This document shows positions 1 to 12,117 of a DNA stretch of 64,000 nt, piece by piece. How positions within the stretch are numbered: the stretch's first letter is position 1; each line of letters begins with the position of its first letter. A program made the position numbers and the translations under genes. This DNA is from Roridomyces roridus (taxonomy: Eukaryota; Basidiomycota; Agaricomycetes; Agaricales; Mycenaceae). The stretch spans positions 181,552-245,551 of the forward strand of contig JARKIF010000058.1 of NCBI GenBank assembly GCA_029378245.1, written 5' to 3'. The notes under the pieces are model-generated. The model did not search any database. It was not told the origin of the DNA and was given only the letters and a program-made list of their open reading frames with translations.

Positions 1-1941
1 AAGGGATAGCACGTGAAGGCACGTGGGCGCCAATTCTGCAGTACAAAATGCTTTATCGCAAGAGCAAAACTTTTTTGTAAAGAAATCGGAGAACATAGCA
101 GTCCTTAGAAATTGATTCTCTTGAAGACTGCCTACTCAGATTTACAATACAAAAAACTTTTGCAAACAGGTTCGCCGAATTTTGGCAGACAATTTAATCG
201 GCTCGGCTAATCGCTTGTCTATATGCCGCCGGTGATTATGTTCCAGTCGTTATTTGGTAGCTCAAATAACGCACTGGTCTCGAGTCTAAAGGGGTAGTCC
301 CTGCTCCCTGCTTACTCCTCCATCTCCGCCTCCACGTGCAGCCTCGGCCGCGCTCCGCCGATGATCTTTACTCCCCGAGAGGAGATTCATACGTATGGAT
401 GAGATCGTCGCGTTCCCCACCTCGACGGTGTCGGTCCCAGTGGCAAGGACGAGGAAGGACTGGCTGATGACCTCACACCAAACTCAAGGTATGTATGTCG
501 ACTCTGTCTTTGTCGATGCTGACATTCTGGCACCTCAGCCCCGCGCCCCCTTTGTATTGGATACTCGCCTTCGGAGTCTCGGACCTCGGACCCTTGATTT
601 GGCGAGTCGCCAGGTGTGTATCTCCTGCTCCTCCACCGTGCTATGCTGACGTACCGCCCTTCCAAGCCTTTCACTACTCGACTTCGATCCGGACGTGCGA
701 TGCATGCGGGATAATGGCTCGATTACGGACGCGGCTGTCCAGGCCCACACCCTCTCCAAACCCCAGCTCCCATGAGCGACCGCCCTTCCCCCTCCCCCTC
801 CTTCGACCTTCCCTCCGGTTCCCATATCATCATATTTATTGCCACCACCCTCGTACATCCTCGACTCGTAGCTTCGAATCTCAGATCGAGGCCCGCCTTC
901 GCTGTAGCCGAGGCTACCAGCGAATACTACCGCCTGTGTGGCGTCGGGCGAGCCTCAAAGAGCTTGTGGATGTTTCTTCATCCGCGGTTTACGCGCCTGC
1001 GCGTCCCGTCCTCTCCAGCGGCGACTAGCAGCTCCCGGCATCTCACACTAGCTCCCCGATTGCTCGTCGTTACACGTCCCGCACCCATCGATCCCGTGGC
1101 TACCGTCTCCCGTAGTGCCGGTGGATCCATGGGGGACGTAGCTTGATTGGGCATCCTTGACGAGATTGGGAGATCCCGCGTTCTGGTCTTCGTCGCGCAT
1201 CCAGAGTTGGACGAAATCGAGGGAGGGAGCCACGAGGGGTGCTGCGTGTGGAGATTTCTAGATGGCTTTCCGTGTCGTCCATTCTCAGTATCTAGCTGAG
1301 CGAGACGTGCGCGAGCCGCGGGCAGGTCTGTCGACACCCTCGAGGCTGGGTACTACGGCTGCGAGTGCAAAGACGTCGTCACGTCGGGAGGTCCCTACTG
1401 CGATATCGGGCTCTCGCCCTTGCTAGCCTCTCCCTTCCTCTTCACCGCCGATGCCTCCAGTTCCTCCCGCGCTCCCGCACCCTACCTGCAGCTTTCGACG
1501 TCGAGCTGTGGTCCGTGTCGGCCTTTCCCCGCCTCCCTTTCCTCGTGCACAGCCACACTTCCATTTTGGGATTTTGCATCGTTTCTGCACTTGTCTCCTC
1601 GCGTGGACTCCGTCCGCACGAGACCCGTAGCCAGTATCAGGCTGCGATCCAAGCACCTATATTCAATTTCCTCTGCGTCGTTTGCACCTCATGGAAGCGT
1701 GTTTGGCTGTTTGGTTTTCCGTCCGTGAGATCAGTAGAAGGCCTAGAGGCCAATGGTGGACGCCGTTGACGAGCCAACGCGGCGTCGCAGCTCAGTTCCT
1801 CGCGTGCCAAGACCACTGCCTCCCCGACCTCGCAACTCTGTGACTCCAACAGATGTACAGTGGCCTCGTCTCACACCCGTATATTCCACGATTTGTATTG
1901 AGTTACTATACAAATAAAATGTGCATCTGGCTATTCGTATC
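1..1941. other. No gene recognised
   Basis: Several short open frames cross this stretch on both strands. None shows a recognisable domain, a convincing ATG with consistent splice sites, or similarity to the gene families elsewhere in the window. Much of it is C/T-rich like the non-coding spacers at 13.4-14.9 kb and 21-23 kb. I see no RNA gene or clear repeat here. Confidence 0.5.
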
Positions 1942-3938
1942 TCATCCATCTTCATACTCAACGCGGATACCTTGTATAAAATCATACAATTCTGTCACAC
2001 CGTTATTCATCCTGACCCCCGTTCGCAGTACCTCCTGGCCAGCCACCAAAACCCAAGCCGTACCCAGATAGCCTGCGTGTGAGGCTGCGAGTTTCTCCAT
2101 GACATTTGTCCAGACAGTAGGTGGTAGCGCCAGCTCGTGTTTCCTCAACGTTGTGAGGAGGATGTATGCCTTGGAGCTGATTGCTACATTCAGCTGCGGT
2201 AGATAATCCGCTGCATGTGCCGCGATGACCGCTGCTGCGCCGTCGGGATATTCGGAAATCCTGGTGAGTGCGTGCATTGCTCCATTGACGAGCTCGAGAT
2301 CTTCGTCGCTAATAATGTCGCGAGCATGAACATATTCACTGCAGCTAGGCAAGGTGAGCGGAACTCGCCGGAGGAGATTTGACAAGGTTTGTATGAGATT
2401 TGTTTTCAGAATCGCCGATACTGCGACTTCGTGTCGCGCCAGCTGAACAAAGAGGTCACAACCCTGGCGTCTAATGATCGCCTGTGGAGATTCGAGCCGG
2501 CTTGCCAAGCCCTCCAGTATTCTTGCTAGGATTGCGCTGGAAGATGCTCGGCCATCTGGGTGTTCCGCAATCTGCATCAGCTCGGAGACTGCTTGGGCTG
2601 CAACGTAAGGATCTTCGCCACTGTTGAGAGTTCAATCTTGTCGTATTCACGTATGTCGGACCAAGAACTCGCCTGAACAGCTCGAATAACATCTCAACAA
2701 GATTCGCCCGAAGCATCCTTTTTACGCCCGACTTCTGCTTCCTCAAGTTTTCAAGCAGAACAGAGGCCCCGAACCCGCCGTCCGGACCGTTGGTACCCAA
2801 CAATTCAAGGAGGTGATTCAGCGTCTTGGCAGTGATTATCGCTGTCAGAATCTTGGGATGAACATGTTCGGTGATACGATTTATGGCGCAGATAGCCGCA
2901 CTGGCTACCGATGCGTCTGGGTCGCTATTCAATCATTCAAGACCACGAACAATCTGAAAACAATCCAACTCACCGTAGCAGATTCGACAAGGTTTCGATT
3001 TTCTTTGCTCTGATAATAGCTGGAACCGCGAACTCGTGGCTTGCCAAGACTCCCATCATTGTGCAAGCCTGGCGCCTGACCGCTGCTTGCGGAGAGTCAA
3101 ACCAGACGCTGAGTCTCGCTAGTACATTTCCGACGATCGTACGCGACGTTCCCAAGGTTTCGTCTGGACGCGCCGAAATTTTGATCCATTCAGATATTGC
3201 TTGACTGGCTACATGCTCATCCTCCCCGCTGGTTCAAACCTGGATTCATGGATCTGTCGAAGCTAAACACCAAGGGAAACCTACCTCGACAGTTCGAAAA
3301 GCATTTCCACAAGATTTGACTGCTTTCTGGATTTGTTGTGCTTCCTCAGGTTGGCGAGAAGGAGGCAACCAGCGTCTTCGTTTCCGGGCTCCAATAATTG
3401 CGTCAAATGATCCAATGTCTTCGCCTCGATGACGGCTGCTGCCCCGTCTGGGTGTGCCGCCATTTCAGCCAAGACTGATAGTGCTGGCGTTCGAAGTTGT
3501 CCGGAAGCGTTCAATGGTCAACAATTGTAGCATGGGGCCCAAAACGGACGAGCACAATATGGCTCGTGCATCGTCTGCTGAGGAATTCGCTCTTCCTTCC
3601 AGGTGCTGCAGCACCACAATCCGTGTCGCAGGGGATACGTATTGGTATCTGTCGAACACGGAGGATGTGAGACGGTCAGGGCTCCGTTCCAAGGCCAATC
3701 CAAGGCAGTACGCACGAAAGATACGCGGAATAAATATCCAGAAGCTCCACGGAGAGCGGCGAGTCTCGATTACCTTCCATGATCCCCAAAGCCTGTCGAT
3801 GATACAGGAACTTCATGAGCGGTTTTGCCGCGGCATGGATGTTCATTTTATTGTCGGGCTGATATGGAGCATTATATTGCGATCCGACCACCAGCTGGCC
3901 TGGCTACGAGGAGTCTCGACGCGTTGCAGGGGAGGCAT
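1942..3938 (-). pseudogene. ARM-repeat family copy 1, decayed
   Basis: The expected start (MPPLQRVE, ATG at 3936-3938) leads into the family N-terminal module. After SPTI the frame is broken by a 5-base insertion near 3850 relative to the sister copies, giving a TGA; an in-frame ATG just downstream could restart at MNIHAAAKPLM. The CKYV exon (here YQYVSPATR) is present, but after residues LLTIE it changes frame and runs straight into a later ARM repeat (LSVLAEMAAHPDGAAAVIEAK), which implies an internal deletion. Downstream, four ARM-repeat exons can be spliced: EDEHVASQAI, DPDASVASAAI, GEDPYVAAQAV and DEDLELVNGAM, ending in VEYEDG and a stop. One intron (donor near 2672) has a GC donor. The 3' half is well preserved and the 5' half is damaged, so I call it a pseudogene. 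Expression as a shortened protein cannot be excluded. Confidence 0.75.
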
Positions 3939-4840
3939 GGGAAGGGGCCGGAAGGGAGAGACGAGGTTTCAGCCCAAGTCGTGAGAGGTATGTCGTAGTT
4001 GGCAGATGGTGGATCAGGGAAATGCAGGGAGTGTTCTAAATGCGAGAGAAAAGGGTGTAGGATAGCCAACGGCGCCGAGGGTTTACAGAAGAGGTGTAGG
4101 GACTTGGAGAGCCTGGATGAACGGCTGAGGAATGCCCGACTCTTGAAACTTCTGACAGAGCGTCGCAGTACCCAATTTATGCCCAATGAAAACTTCCAGG
4201 CACAAGCCTTCAGTAGCAGCGGGTGGAGTCGAGTAAGTGAATAGCTCAAGTATCCTTCAATGGCGATTCCGAATCTGCCGTGAGCTTCGGTGAATTCTTA
4301 AGCAGGCTGCAGCGCACAGTGGGTGTGCCAGTGGGTGGAAGCCGTTCGGAGCCGTTGAGACTTCAAGCTTCAGTCCCGAGTGGTGAGGCCAGGTGAGCAG
4401 CGTGCTGCGTGACATCCGCGGCGAGGGCCAGGGTCGTATACTTAGTCACTAGTGCTTGTTCTACGCAGTCAGCGAGGGAGATTTGTCGTGATTGAAGGAG
4501 GCCGATGAGGGTCGTCGCAGCGCAGCACGTTAGTAGACTCCTTCGATCGAGATTTATGGCAGGCCCAGCCGCTCCAAGTCTTGTTGGTGGTCGTAAGAAC
4601 CAAGTGCTAAGCGAAAAAGCTGTACAAATTTCTTCAGATCATTGATCCGCATTGCGCCATCGCGTCCCTTGGCTCCCGCCATCGCGCAGTCATCTTCGGA
4701 ATAAGTACGCTATTATGTTCACTGGTGCTTCCCTGAACTCTGGTGTAGATTACATCCACCTGCCAGTCGTCAGTCCGACTCAGTCGAGTCGAATTTGTAC
4801 ATCGGCCACCGGGCATAGCTTCATCTGGAAAACCCGGGCA

Positions 4841-4862
4841 GTCTACATAGGCCTATGTAGAC
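4841..4862. repeat. 22-bp perfect palindrome
   Basis: The half-site GTCTACATAGG is followed directly by its reverse complement. Related words (tctatgtag, tctacgcgg) recur near 5522-5545. No function is assigned. Confidence 0.6.
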
Positions 4863-5675
4863 CGGGTATGCCGCGTATTCGGGTACAAAGGTTACCTCTA
4901 TATTGCGGAGGCTCTTTTACTGTACTCTACGGTAGAGTCGCGTATAACGCGTAGAAACAACCGCTTAAACAGCCGAGCCAGATTGGTGATTATTTCCGGG
5001 GCGCCGTACCCCATCGCTGATGTTCATTGACAGCTGAAGACGGGGCAAAAATATATTGAATGAAACAACATCGTATTGAGTAACACGGGGAGTAGTTACA
5101 ATACATCAGCAACATGGGTAGTTACAATACACTAGCTACTCATGAGAGGCACAGAAAGGCATCCGAAAAAAAACTCGAGAGGATTGAAGGACTTGACGCC
5201 GGAGAGAGACCACGAGATGCCGGAGCAAGTGACAGATGAAGGCAAAGAACAGAAGGAACCCAGGACTTGACTCTTGAAGCTGACAGAGACACCGAGAAGG
5301 ATGCGAATGGGGGGCAGACGAGGGGACAATGAGGGCAAGAAACAAAGATGAAAACGTCAAGTCCCGCGGATTTATACCCCACCTTCTGGCTGTCTGATGG
5401 TTGTCCAGGAACTTGACGGCGGGCGCTGCGATCACACTTCGGCAAGAACACTTGCTTCTTCCAGCCCTTCCGGGGATGGCGCCAACAGACTTACGCGAAT
5501 GGTCAGTCTACACCTCGTACGCGGTCTACGCGGTCTATGTAGAAGAGCCCGTTCTACGGTGCTAAAAGCAAGTTCCAGATGTTGGCGCCGACACTGGTCA
5601 GACTCGGATCGCCTCGTCTGATTCTGGGGTCCCCCCTCTCTTCTGGAGAGTATACATAACTCCGATTCCCTTCGT

Positions 5676-5849
5676 AGACGGCGCCAATCTATCCAAATGC
5701 TGTGGCTGCTGATTTGCTGCTGATTTCAATTTCTGGCACTGACCCTAGTCTCTCGCAGACAGACGCTACATCAGAATAACACTCGTACCTCGGTTTGATG
5801 CACTGACCCTGGGGCTGTACTCTTGATAAAGCTGTGTGTGTGTGTGTGT
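5676..5849 (+). promoter_or_regulatory. Upstream region of ARM copy 2 with shared family box
   Basis: A box reading GGCGCCAATCTATCC lies at about 5680-5694. Close relatives (CGATTCGGCKCCATCTATC) lie upstream of several other family members at 12584-12603 (minus), 17371-17390 (minus), 35524-35545, 46188-46208 and 51029-51046. It is followed by a TATA-like GATAAAG at 5825-5831, a (TG)n run to 5849 and a pyrimidine-rich leader up to the ATG. The words GGCTGTACT and ATAAAGCTGTGTGTG are shared with the 35.6 and 46.2 kb copies. Confidence 0.5.
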
Positions 5850-5888
5850 CGTTTTCTTTCCCTCCACTCTCCCTCCCCTCCCTCTGAC

Positions 5889-8398
5889 ATGACGGCCTTG
5901 GAACGAGTCGAAACCCGCGGTAGCTTGGCCAGCTGGTGGTCCGACAGCAACCCCCTACTCCGTGACGGCCCTACGATCAACATCCATGCGCTGGCGAAAC
6001 CATTGATGAAGCGCATGTATCATCGACAGGCGTTAGCCTTCATTGCGAAGGACGTGCCCGGGGAACCACTCTCGAAGGGGATGGTTGAGATATACACAAG
6101 TTATCTCTCGTGCGTGCATATATGCCACTTTCTTGAAAGTTGAAACTGATTGATTGCCTCTAGGTGCAAATATGTATTCCCTGAGACACGACTCAGGGTT
6201 TTGGAGCACTTGGCAAGTTCCATCCCTGACAATGCGCAAGAAGAGTTCTTGTGTTCTTCCGCAGTGGAATTACTTCCACAGATGCTGCCAGATGACACTC
6301 TTAAATGGGGTGCATTGTCTCTGGTTGAGGGGATACTGGCTCGCAAATTAGGGTTCGCAAACTCGGTGACAATCAGGAATATTGATACCCGGAAGTCAGT
6401 ATTCTATTCCTCATTTGGAGGGGAAGAGTCTGATTGATCCCAGCTGGTATCTCGATGACGTCGAGATGGTCAAATCGGTGCTGGTCGCGATGTCTGAAAA
6501 TGCGGAGGGCGCCGGTGTCGTATCCGCATTGTTGGACGAGTCAAAAACCTCCGGTGTCAGGGAGTGGGCATGTGCTCTTGTTGAACAATTGGGAGGACAG
6601 CTTTCCTTCGACGATGTTGGCTTGCATGACTTCCCTCTGGTGCGGATATTCAAGAATGCGCGGTCAGTTTTCATCCACTCCCGACCAGCAGCTACGCACG
6701 AACACTCATTTGAAACAGGGATCATGATGCTGTTTTCTCTAAAGCTATCGCAGCACTGTTTCAAGTGGCTCAGCAAGAGAAGGCGGAGACAGGCATTCGG
6801 ACTTCCCGGGATTTTTTCATGCCAAAAGGAGCTCTCACTTTAATGTTCGCTCTGCTGGAGCGGGGACTCTCAGTCGATTCAATTCTGCGGCAAGTCTCCT
6901 TAACAAGGCTGTTCGACCATTTACAGTACGTTTCGATCTTCAATTTGTCGGACGAAAGGACTGAAAGGTTTTGCCAGCCCTGAAACTAGAGAAACGAAGA
7001 CACGAGTTCTCTGTGTACTAGGCCAGCATCCAAGTGGCGCCGCAGCCATTGTCGCCGCTGAAAGGTTGAAGGAAATTGCAGACTTGCTGCTCTCAGACGA
7101 CGTTGATACCAAACATCGAGTTTGTGCACTCCTCGAAAGCCTCGTCAGATACGAGCCCTTGAAGACCGCCCATCTCTGGGAGTTCGTAGTCGGCGAAATG
7201 CTGGATGTCCCGTCACCATGGTGCGTGTAATCCCTCTGCTGTTCTGGGCCTGTGGTCAAACTTCAGGCTTGAAAAAAGGAGTGAACGTGAGCGCGACAGG
7301 ATGCGGTGGCAAGGTGGTGCTGGCCAAGCGATATCGGCGCTAATTGCAATCGCGAAGCACGAAGGAGGTGCACATGTTCTGGCGTCAACATACGCGACTA
7401 GATCGGTCCTGATATTTCTCACCGAGCATCAGTTCAACGCAAAGGCCTACAAATTAATCGAAACCCTGGTGGAGAATGGTCTTTCACCCGACTCGCTTCT
7501 CGGGAGCGAACTCGTTCGCCAACTTGGGCATCTCATCCGAAGGAAAGTGGTCGTTAAACCTCATGTTCATGATTTCAAAACTTGAATACGCAGGCACAAA
7601 GATGAACGTAAAGGTGGCTCCGCGGCGTACATGCTGAGCGCTCTTGTCCGAGGTGCCGATTTTGCGGCATCTGTACTCGAGGCGAGCATCCCCGGAAGCA
7701 TGCAAATCTTGTTAAGATCTAGGAACGAAAATGACCGATATCGAGCTTGTTGCTTCATTTCTACCCTGGCAGAACACAGGTTCACCGTACCTGGCATTCT
7801 ACGCCAAATTCCCATCCAAATTTTGACAGACCTTGTACGCCGGCAAGTCTCCCGTTCTTTCACTCCGAAGTACTACTGATGCAGTGGCATTCAGCGAAGA
7901 TCCAATTCCCTTGATGTGCTTGAACGGCTGCCCTCCTGTTGGATCTTCGGCGACAGTCGCCTTGACCGCGATTTCCCGACATCCGAAGGGCGCAGAGACT
8001 TTGGTTGGGACAAATATACTCCACTATCTCCTGAGCTCACCGTGGCAGTTGGGCCTTGAGGAATGCGACTTTATAGCGACTCTAGCCCGCGGGGAACATC
8101 GGGTCGATTCAACGATTTCAGCCCCGATGGCTGAGAAAATTCTGTTGGCTTTCTTGTAAGCCTTTTCTGACTACTTCTGTCACTGGCGCGATACGATTAC
8201 TCGAACAGCTATCACAAGTTTGACTCGGCGCCCCAATTGATGGAGGCCGTGCGTCAGCTGTCACAGTGGCCGCAGGCCAGGATGGCATTCCAGCAAGCAA
8301 TCGCCAAGGACAGTGTGTTATCAAGGTTCGAAGGAGTGGAACGGTCCGCTTTGTTGAATGAGATCCTCGTTGTCATTGAGCACAGTATCCCCTCGTAA
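5889..8398 (+). CDS. ARM/HEAT-repeat family protein, copy 2
   Basis: Exon 1 (5889-6109) encodes MTALERVETRGSLASWW and the family module GPTINIHALAKPLMKRMYHRQAL. A GTGCGT...TAG intron leads to the CKYVFPETRLRVLEHL exon. The later exons each carry one or two helical ARM/HEAT repeats of the kind seen in scaffold proteins, for example HPSGAAAIVAAERLKEIADLLL, with phase-2 junctions. The C-terminal exon (HKFDSAPQLMEAVRQL) ends in IEHSIPS and a TAA at 8396-8398. The product is roughly 690-700 residues with no signal peptide or membrane segment, so probably cytosolic or nuclear. One intron (donor 7843) is GC-AG. The intron after LGHLIRR near 7545 has no GT or GC donor in the needed phase: the matching site reads GAAAGT where sisters have GCAAGT. 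Either this splices at a GA-AG pair or the copy is damaged there. The function of the family is unknown; ARM repeats usually bind other proteins. Confidence 0.75.
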
Positions 8399-8494
8399 TT
8401 GTATATATCCCAGAAATCTCAACACGCACCTTGTTTCAGCGGCGCCAAGGGAACACAGCAAGTCTGACACACCCGTGAGCAAACCTCCGTCACT

Positions 8495-10832
8495 CACAGC
8501 GGCAGTTCAACAATAAAAAGCCCGTTTTAGTTAGCCGCCCTTCCTAAAGTTTGGGGGACAAATAACACCGGGCCGAAACGGAGTTTGATATGTTTGGTTT
8601 AGGTGAGATCGAAATCAGAACCGAAATTGTGCCTTTCAAATCTCGAATAAATGTGGTTCAAACTGGTCAAATGAGAATGCCATTCTGAGCACCTCATAGC
8701 AATTGTAATACATTGTACAAAGTCAGCCTTTAAGACGGCGCGCCAACCACAAGTAATCTGTTCATCAATCTCCATTATCAAATTCCGGCAATCACATTCC
8801 ATACACCGCCAACGGGATGTCAGGTAGTAACTAGCTGGAACGATTGTGCGAGACATGTGTTCCACCCAGCTGGAACCCACCCGGCTAGAAGCTGGATATC
8901 AGCCGAAGGAGCGAATGGACTCACACTGGACCCAGCTTTGCTGGAGAATGGATGCTCAGGCCAGCTGGGCGTGTCCTGAGAATCAACCTGGGACTTTCCC
9001 GCCACTTGCATCCAATATTCAGGCTTTGTATGTATGTAACAAATCTTGCAATATCACACGGTGGAACAAAATGAGATGAAAAAAATGTATTGATAGACAC
9101 GAATACAGCAATGATGTTGGGCCGGACAAAGGAATGACACGAGGAAGAAAAAGAGGCTAAGGCAAAATTGGAAATGTGACGGAAGCACGATGCTACTGGC
9201 GCGGCGCGACTGGGGAGGTCGGTGAACAAGGAGGCTTGCCGGCCTAGTGGCTGCGACCAAAACAGAAAATCCGATGATGAGGCCTTGAGGTACTTGAGGT
9301 TGACGACGAGAACAAAGAGGCTTGGCGTCGAGAACGAAGAGGTTTGACGACGAGCACGAAGAGGTTTGATGACGATAAGGAGGAGAGCTTGACGCCGTTG
9401 GGTCTTGGGTCTTTGGATCATGAAGGCGTTGGCCTCAAGTCTTGATCCAAAAAGGGGAGCCCGCGCGACCTCTTGCTGCAAGCCAGGCTCGACCAACGAC
9501 ATGGGACAAGAGAAAGAAGCAGTGGCGGATTGACAAAGGGAAGCCCGCTTGAGTGGGCACCACAGCTTCGAAGAAGGGGACGTTCTGGGCAAGTCGACGT
9601 CGGAAGAAATGGGGGAAGACAAGGAGAAGAGCAGAGGGGCCACAACGAATCACGCCATAGATAAATGATCGGCGGCGATGTCAATCGGAATTGATTGTCC
9701 TGAGTGATGCGAGTTTCAAGGCACCATTCAAAGACTCCATTCACCGTCGTCGATGCGTTGAAGCAGCGCGAAGCCCTCCTTTGTTCTGAAACCCAGGTCG
9801 CCGAAAAAGATGCGCGCAGTCCCGAAAAATCAGTGTGGGTCCACGAGCAGGAAGCGCAAACGGGGCGGAGATGATATTATGATCACAGTTCAGACTCGGA
9901 GACTCGGCCGATCGGAGGATCCTCAGGATGAGGGAGTTGAGTTGGACTTGAGGGCAAGTTCGTCGGACGGTAGGCCGGGTGAAAACACAGCTCAAGACAG
10001 AAGGACTGGCTTGGAAGTGGTTACTGGTACGAGAAACAACAGTGACGAAGAATTATGTAGACTCAGTAGCTGCCCAACTTGAGATTGTCAAGTCACATTA
10101 CCCAGCTGTACGTTGCATATGATTTGCGGCTGTTGTGAACTGTGGTCCCCAGCTAGAATCATCAGCTGAGTGGGCCAGCTGGATACCATGCGCTCACCAG
10201 CATTTTCCAGCTGCCGTGATTTATGGAAGTGTCCTGACAATCCCAGCTGATATCAACCTGATCACACTTTGGCGGTGTAGGAAGCCACTTTTACGCAACA
10301 AATCTCATCTGATTTCACGGCTGCCAAAATCTCTGTCGAGATTTTACATTTAAAACAGAATGAAACCTATGTGCCGATGATCTCCGAGTGATCCGCGGAT
10401 GATCCGGAGATGATCTGCACTAGAGGTGGCCCGCTGCGGAAGATCATCCTCGGATCATCGTCAGATGACTCGGAGATCATCGGCCAATCAATTTCACTGG
10501 GTTCGAAATCTCAGGTTTCAACGGAGATTTTGGCGGCCTCGAAACCGGGTTACATACCTTTCGTAAAATTGGCGCCTATATCGGATGTGATTTCCGGACT
10601 GTGAGGTTGCGGATTGATAGACAGATTATTTGTCGTTTCCGCATTGATTTGGAGACCGTTTTTGTAAAATGTATTCCAATAGCTTTTCACCGCTCAGAAT
10701 GGCATTCCTATGCTACGGTTTTGAAACTCATTTATTTGGAATGCGAAAGGCCGAATTTCGGCTCTGATCTGGAGCTGAGCTAAACCAAATGTATAACTAA
10801 AACGGGCTTTTTATTCCAGAACTGCCGCTGTG
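8495..10832. mobile_element. 2.3-kb element with long degenerate terminal inverted repeats
   Basis: The ends read CACAGCGGCAGTTC and its inverse. The inverted similarity continues inward for about 240 bp (8495-8735 against 10595-10832), sharing words such as AATAAAAAGCCCGTTTTAG and GAATGCCATTCTGAGC. Inside are clusters of CAGCTG-type words near both ends (8835-9000 and 10100-10250), a degenerate GACGACGA-type tandem stretch at 9290-9380 and a hairpin at 10374-10483. No transposase is visible; the open frame at 8921-9643 (minus) has no recognisable domain. It is probably a non-autonomous DNA transposon. I could not find a clear target-site duplication. Confidence 0.6.
10374..10483. repeat. 110-bp imperfect hairpin
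   Basis: The left arm starts CCGATGATCTCCGAGT and contains repeated GATGATC words. The right arm ends with the exact inverse and the same word order. Each arm is about 42 bases, separated by about 26 bases. It sits inside the 8.5-10.8 kb element and could be a nested miniature element or a structural part of it. Confidence 0.65.
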
Positions 10833-11126
10833 CCTGGACTCGAAGCAGACACCGATGCAGTGAACTAGATGATGCGATGGCGGCCCTCTCTCTCCGCATA
10901 TGACTTTGGTTGGAAACTGGGGCACGCGCCGAAATTCACTAACTTTTTATCGTGAAGCGTTCATTAGGTCTCAGATGGGTGAATTAGGTACGTGAATAAT
11001 ATCTACATGAAAAATGATTCACGAGAACAAGTGGGTGAATGGGAACCGTTACGTGAAATTCACAGTCATTTGAATCCTCAGTGAGATGGTTCAGTGTGTC
11101 GCAAGGAACAGACGGCGTAAACTTAC

Positions 11127-12117
11127 CCTCTAGTTTGACCAGTTTCCCGATGCCGGCTTCGTCGAGAATATAATCTACCGTGAATCCGCGTGTCACGAGA
11201 GACGAAACCAGGCAGCATGCTTCGGAAATGACGCGGACATTTCCGCAATCCCACATTCTGTCGAACAAAGCTGTCGCGACTATGTCGTATGAACACAGGT
11301 AATCCGCCTGAACAATTTGGTCCAGTCTAAGGATAGCGTGAACAGCAACAATCTCCTGTGGGTCGCTGATTATATTTCAGTGGCTGGAAGTTGCCGAATC
11401 CAGAAACTCACCCCGCAAGGTTGCACACCGCTTGAATCACAGCTTCCCCGAAAACCTTCCTGAAATGATGGTGGAGTTGCAATGATGCCTTGCTGACGAA
11501 GGTGCACGCCCACCGCCGGACTTGAGGGATGTTCGAAGCAAATAGAGCAAGGATGCCGACGCCATCCGAATGCTCAGAAATCGCGCCCAGCACTGGGGTG
11601 ACGACTGTTTCGCGGTCGCTTTCCATTTCGCTGCGTGCATTCTTCGTTAAAGAGGACTCAATTGGGCTCCGAGCAGACATACTGACCCCAACGCCTCCTT
11701 GGCATCCGGAAGGAGACCTGTTGGAGGAAGTGATGGACTGAATCTGCGAGCCAAGAGCGCTGCAATCAGAGAGAAGGGAGCCATTTGAAGGTCCTTGTGG
11801 ATCAACAGATGTGGGATCGGAGTCGTAGCTAAAGAGCACAGTATTTGCCGTGCACTCTCCTCGTGCCGGCTCGCACGCCTCGCCAAGTGATCCATAACCT
11901 TGATTCGTGTCTCAGGAAGCACGTATTTGCATCTACATTCGTAAGTCCCTTTCCGGAAGAAGGGGAATTCACGTACGAAAGATAAGTCGAATAAATCTCT
12001 ACCATCTCGGCTGAAAGTGGTCCGACGCCGTCCTTGGCGATGAATCCGAGCGCCTGCCGGTGGTACATGACTTTCATCAACGGCTTTGCCAACGTGTGAA
12101 TGTTGATGGTCGGCCCA
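11127..12117 (-). pseudogene. ARM-repeat family copy 3, truncated at both ends
   Basis: The remaining coding sequence starts at GPTINIHTLAKPLMKVMYHRQAL; the SWWSD part and the start codon are absent. It continues through the CKYV-type exon (LPETRIKVMDHLARRASRHEESARQIL), the exon ending VFGEAVIQAVCNLAG and the exon RMWDCGNVRVISEACCLVSSL, then stops after a GGTAAGT at about 11121-11127 with nothing recognisable downstream. It is a close duplicate of copy 5 (18.6-20.6 kb). Upstream of the break, 12127-12255 matches 21091-21210, which lies about 540 bp beyond the start of copy 5, so a deletion removed the promoter and the first half of exon 1 here. Confidence 0.8.

Larger units (their letters stand above)
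3939..5888. other. Intergenic between divergent ARM copies 1 and 2
   Basis: No gene is supported. The stretch holds a perfect palindrome at 4841-4862, a G/A-rich segment at 5130-5350 whose open frames look like strand shadows, and the upstream region of ARM copy 2 from about 5670. Confidence 0.5.

Noticed and set aside
495..1028. 177-codon frame at the left edge
   Set aside because: Hydrophobic and proline-rich with no family match or supporting splice sites. Likely chance.
5828..5849. (TG)n microsatellite
   Set aside because: It is an ordinary simple repeat in the leader of copy 2, kept only as part of the promoter description.
8921..9643. 240-codon open frame on the minus strand
   Set aside because: No domain. 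It is Ser/Leu-rich, lies inside a TIR element and overlaps a degenerate tandem GACGACGA stretch.
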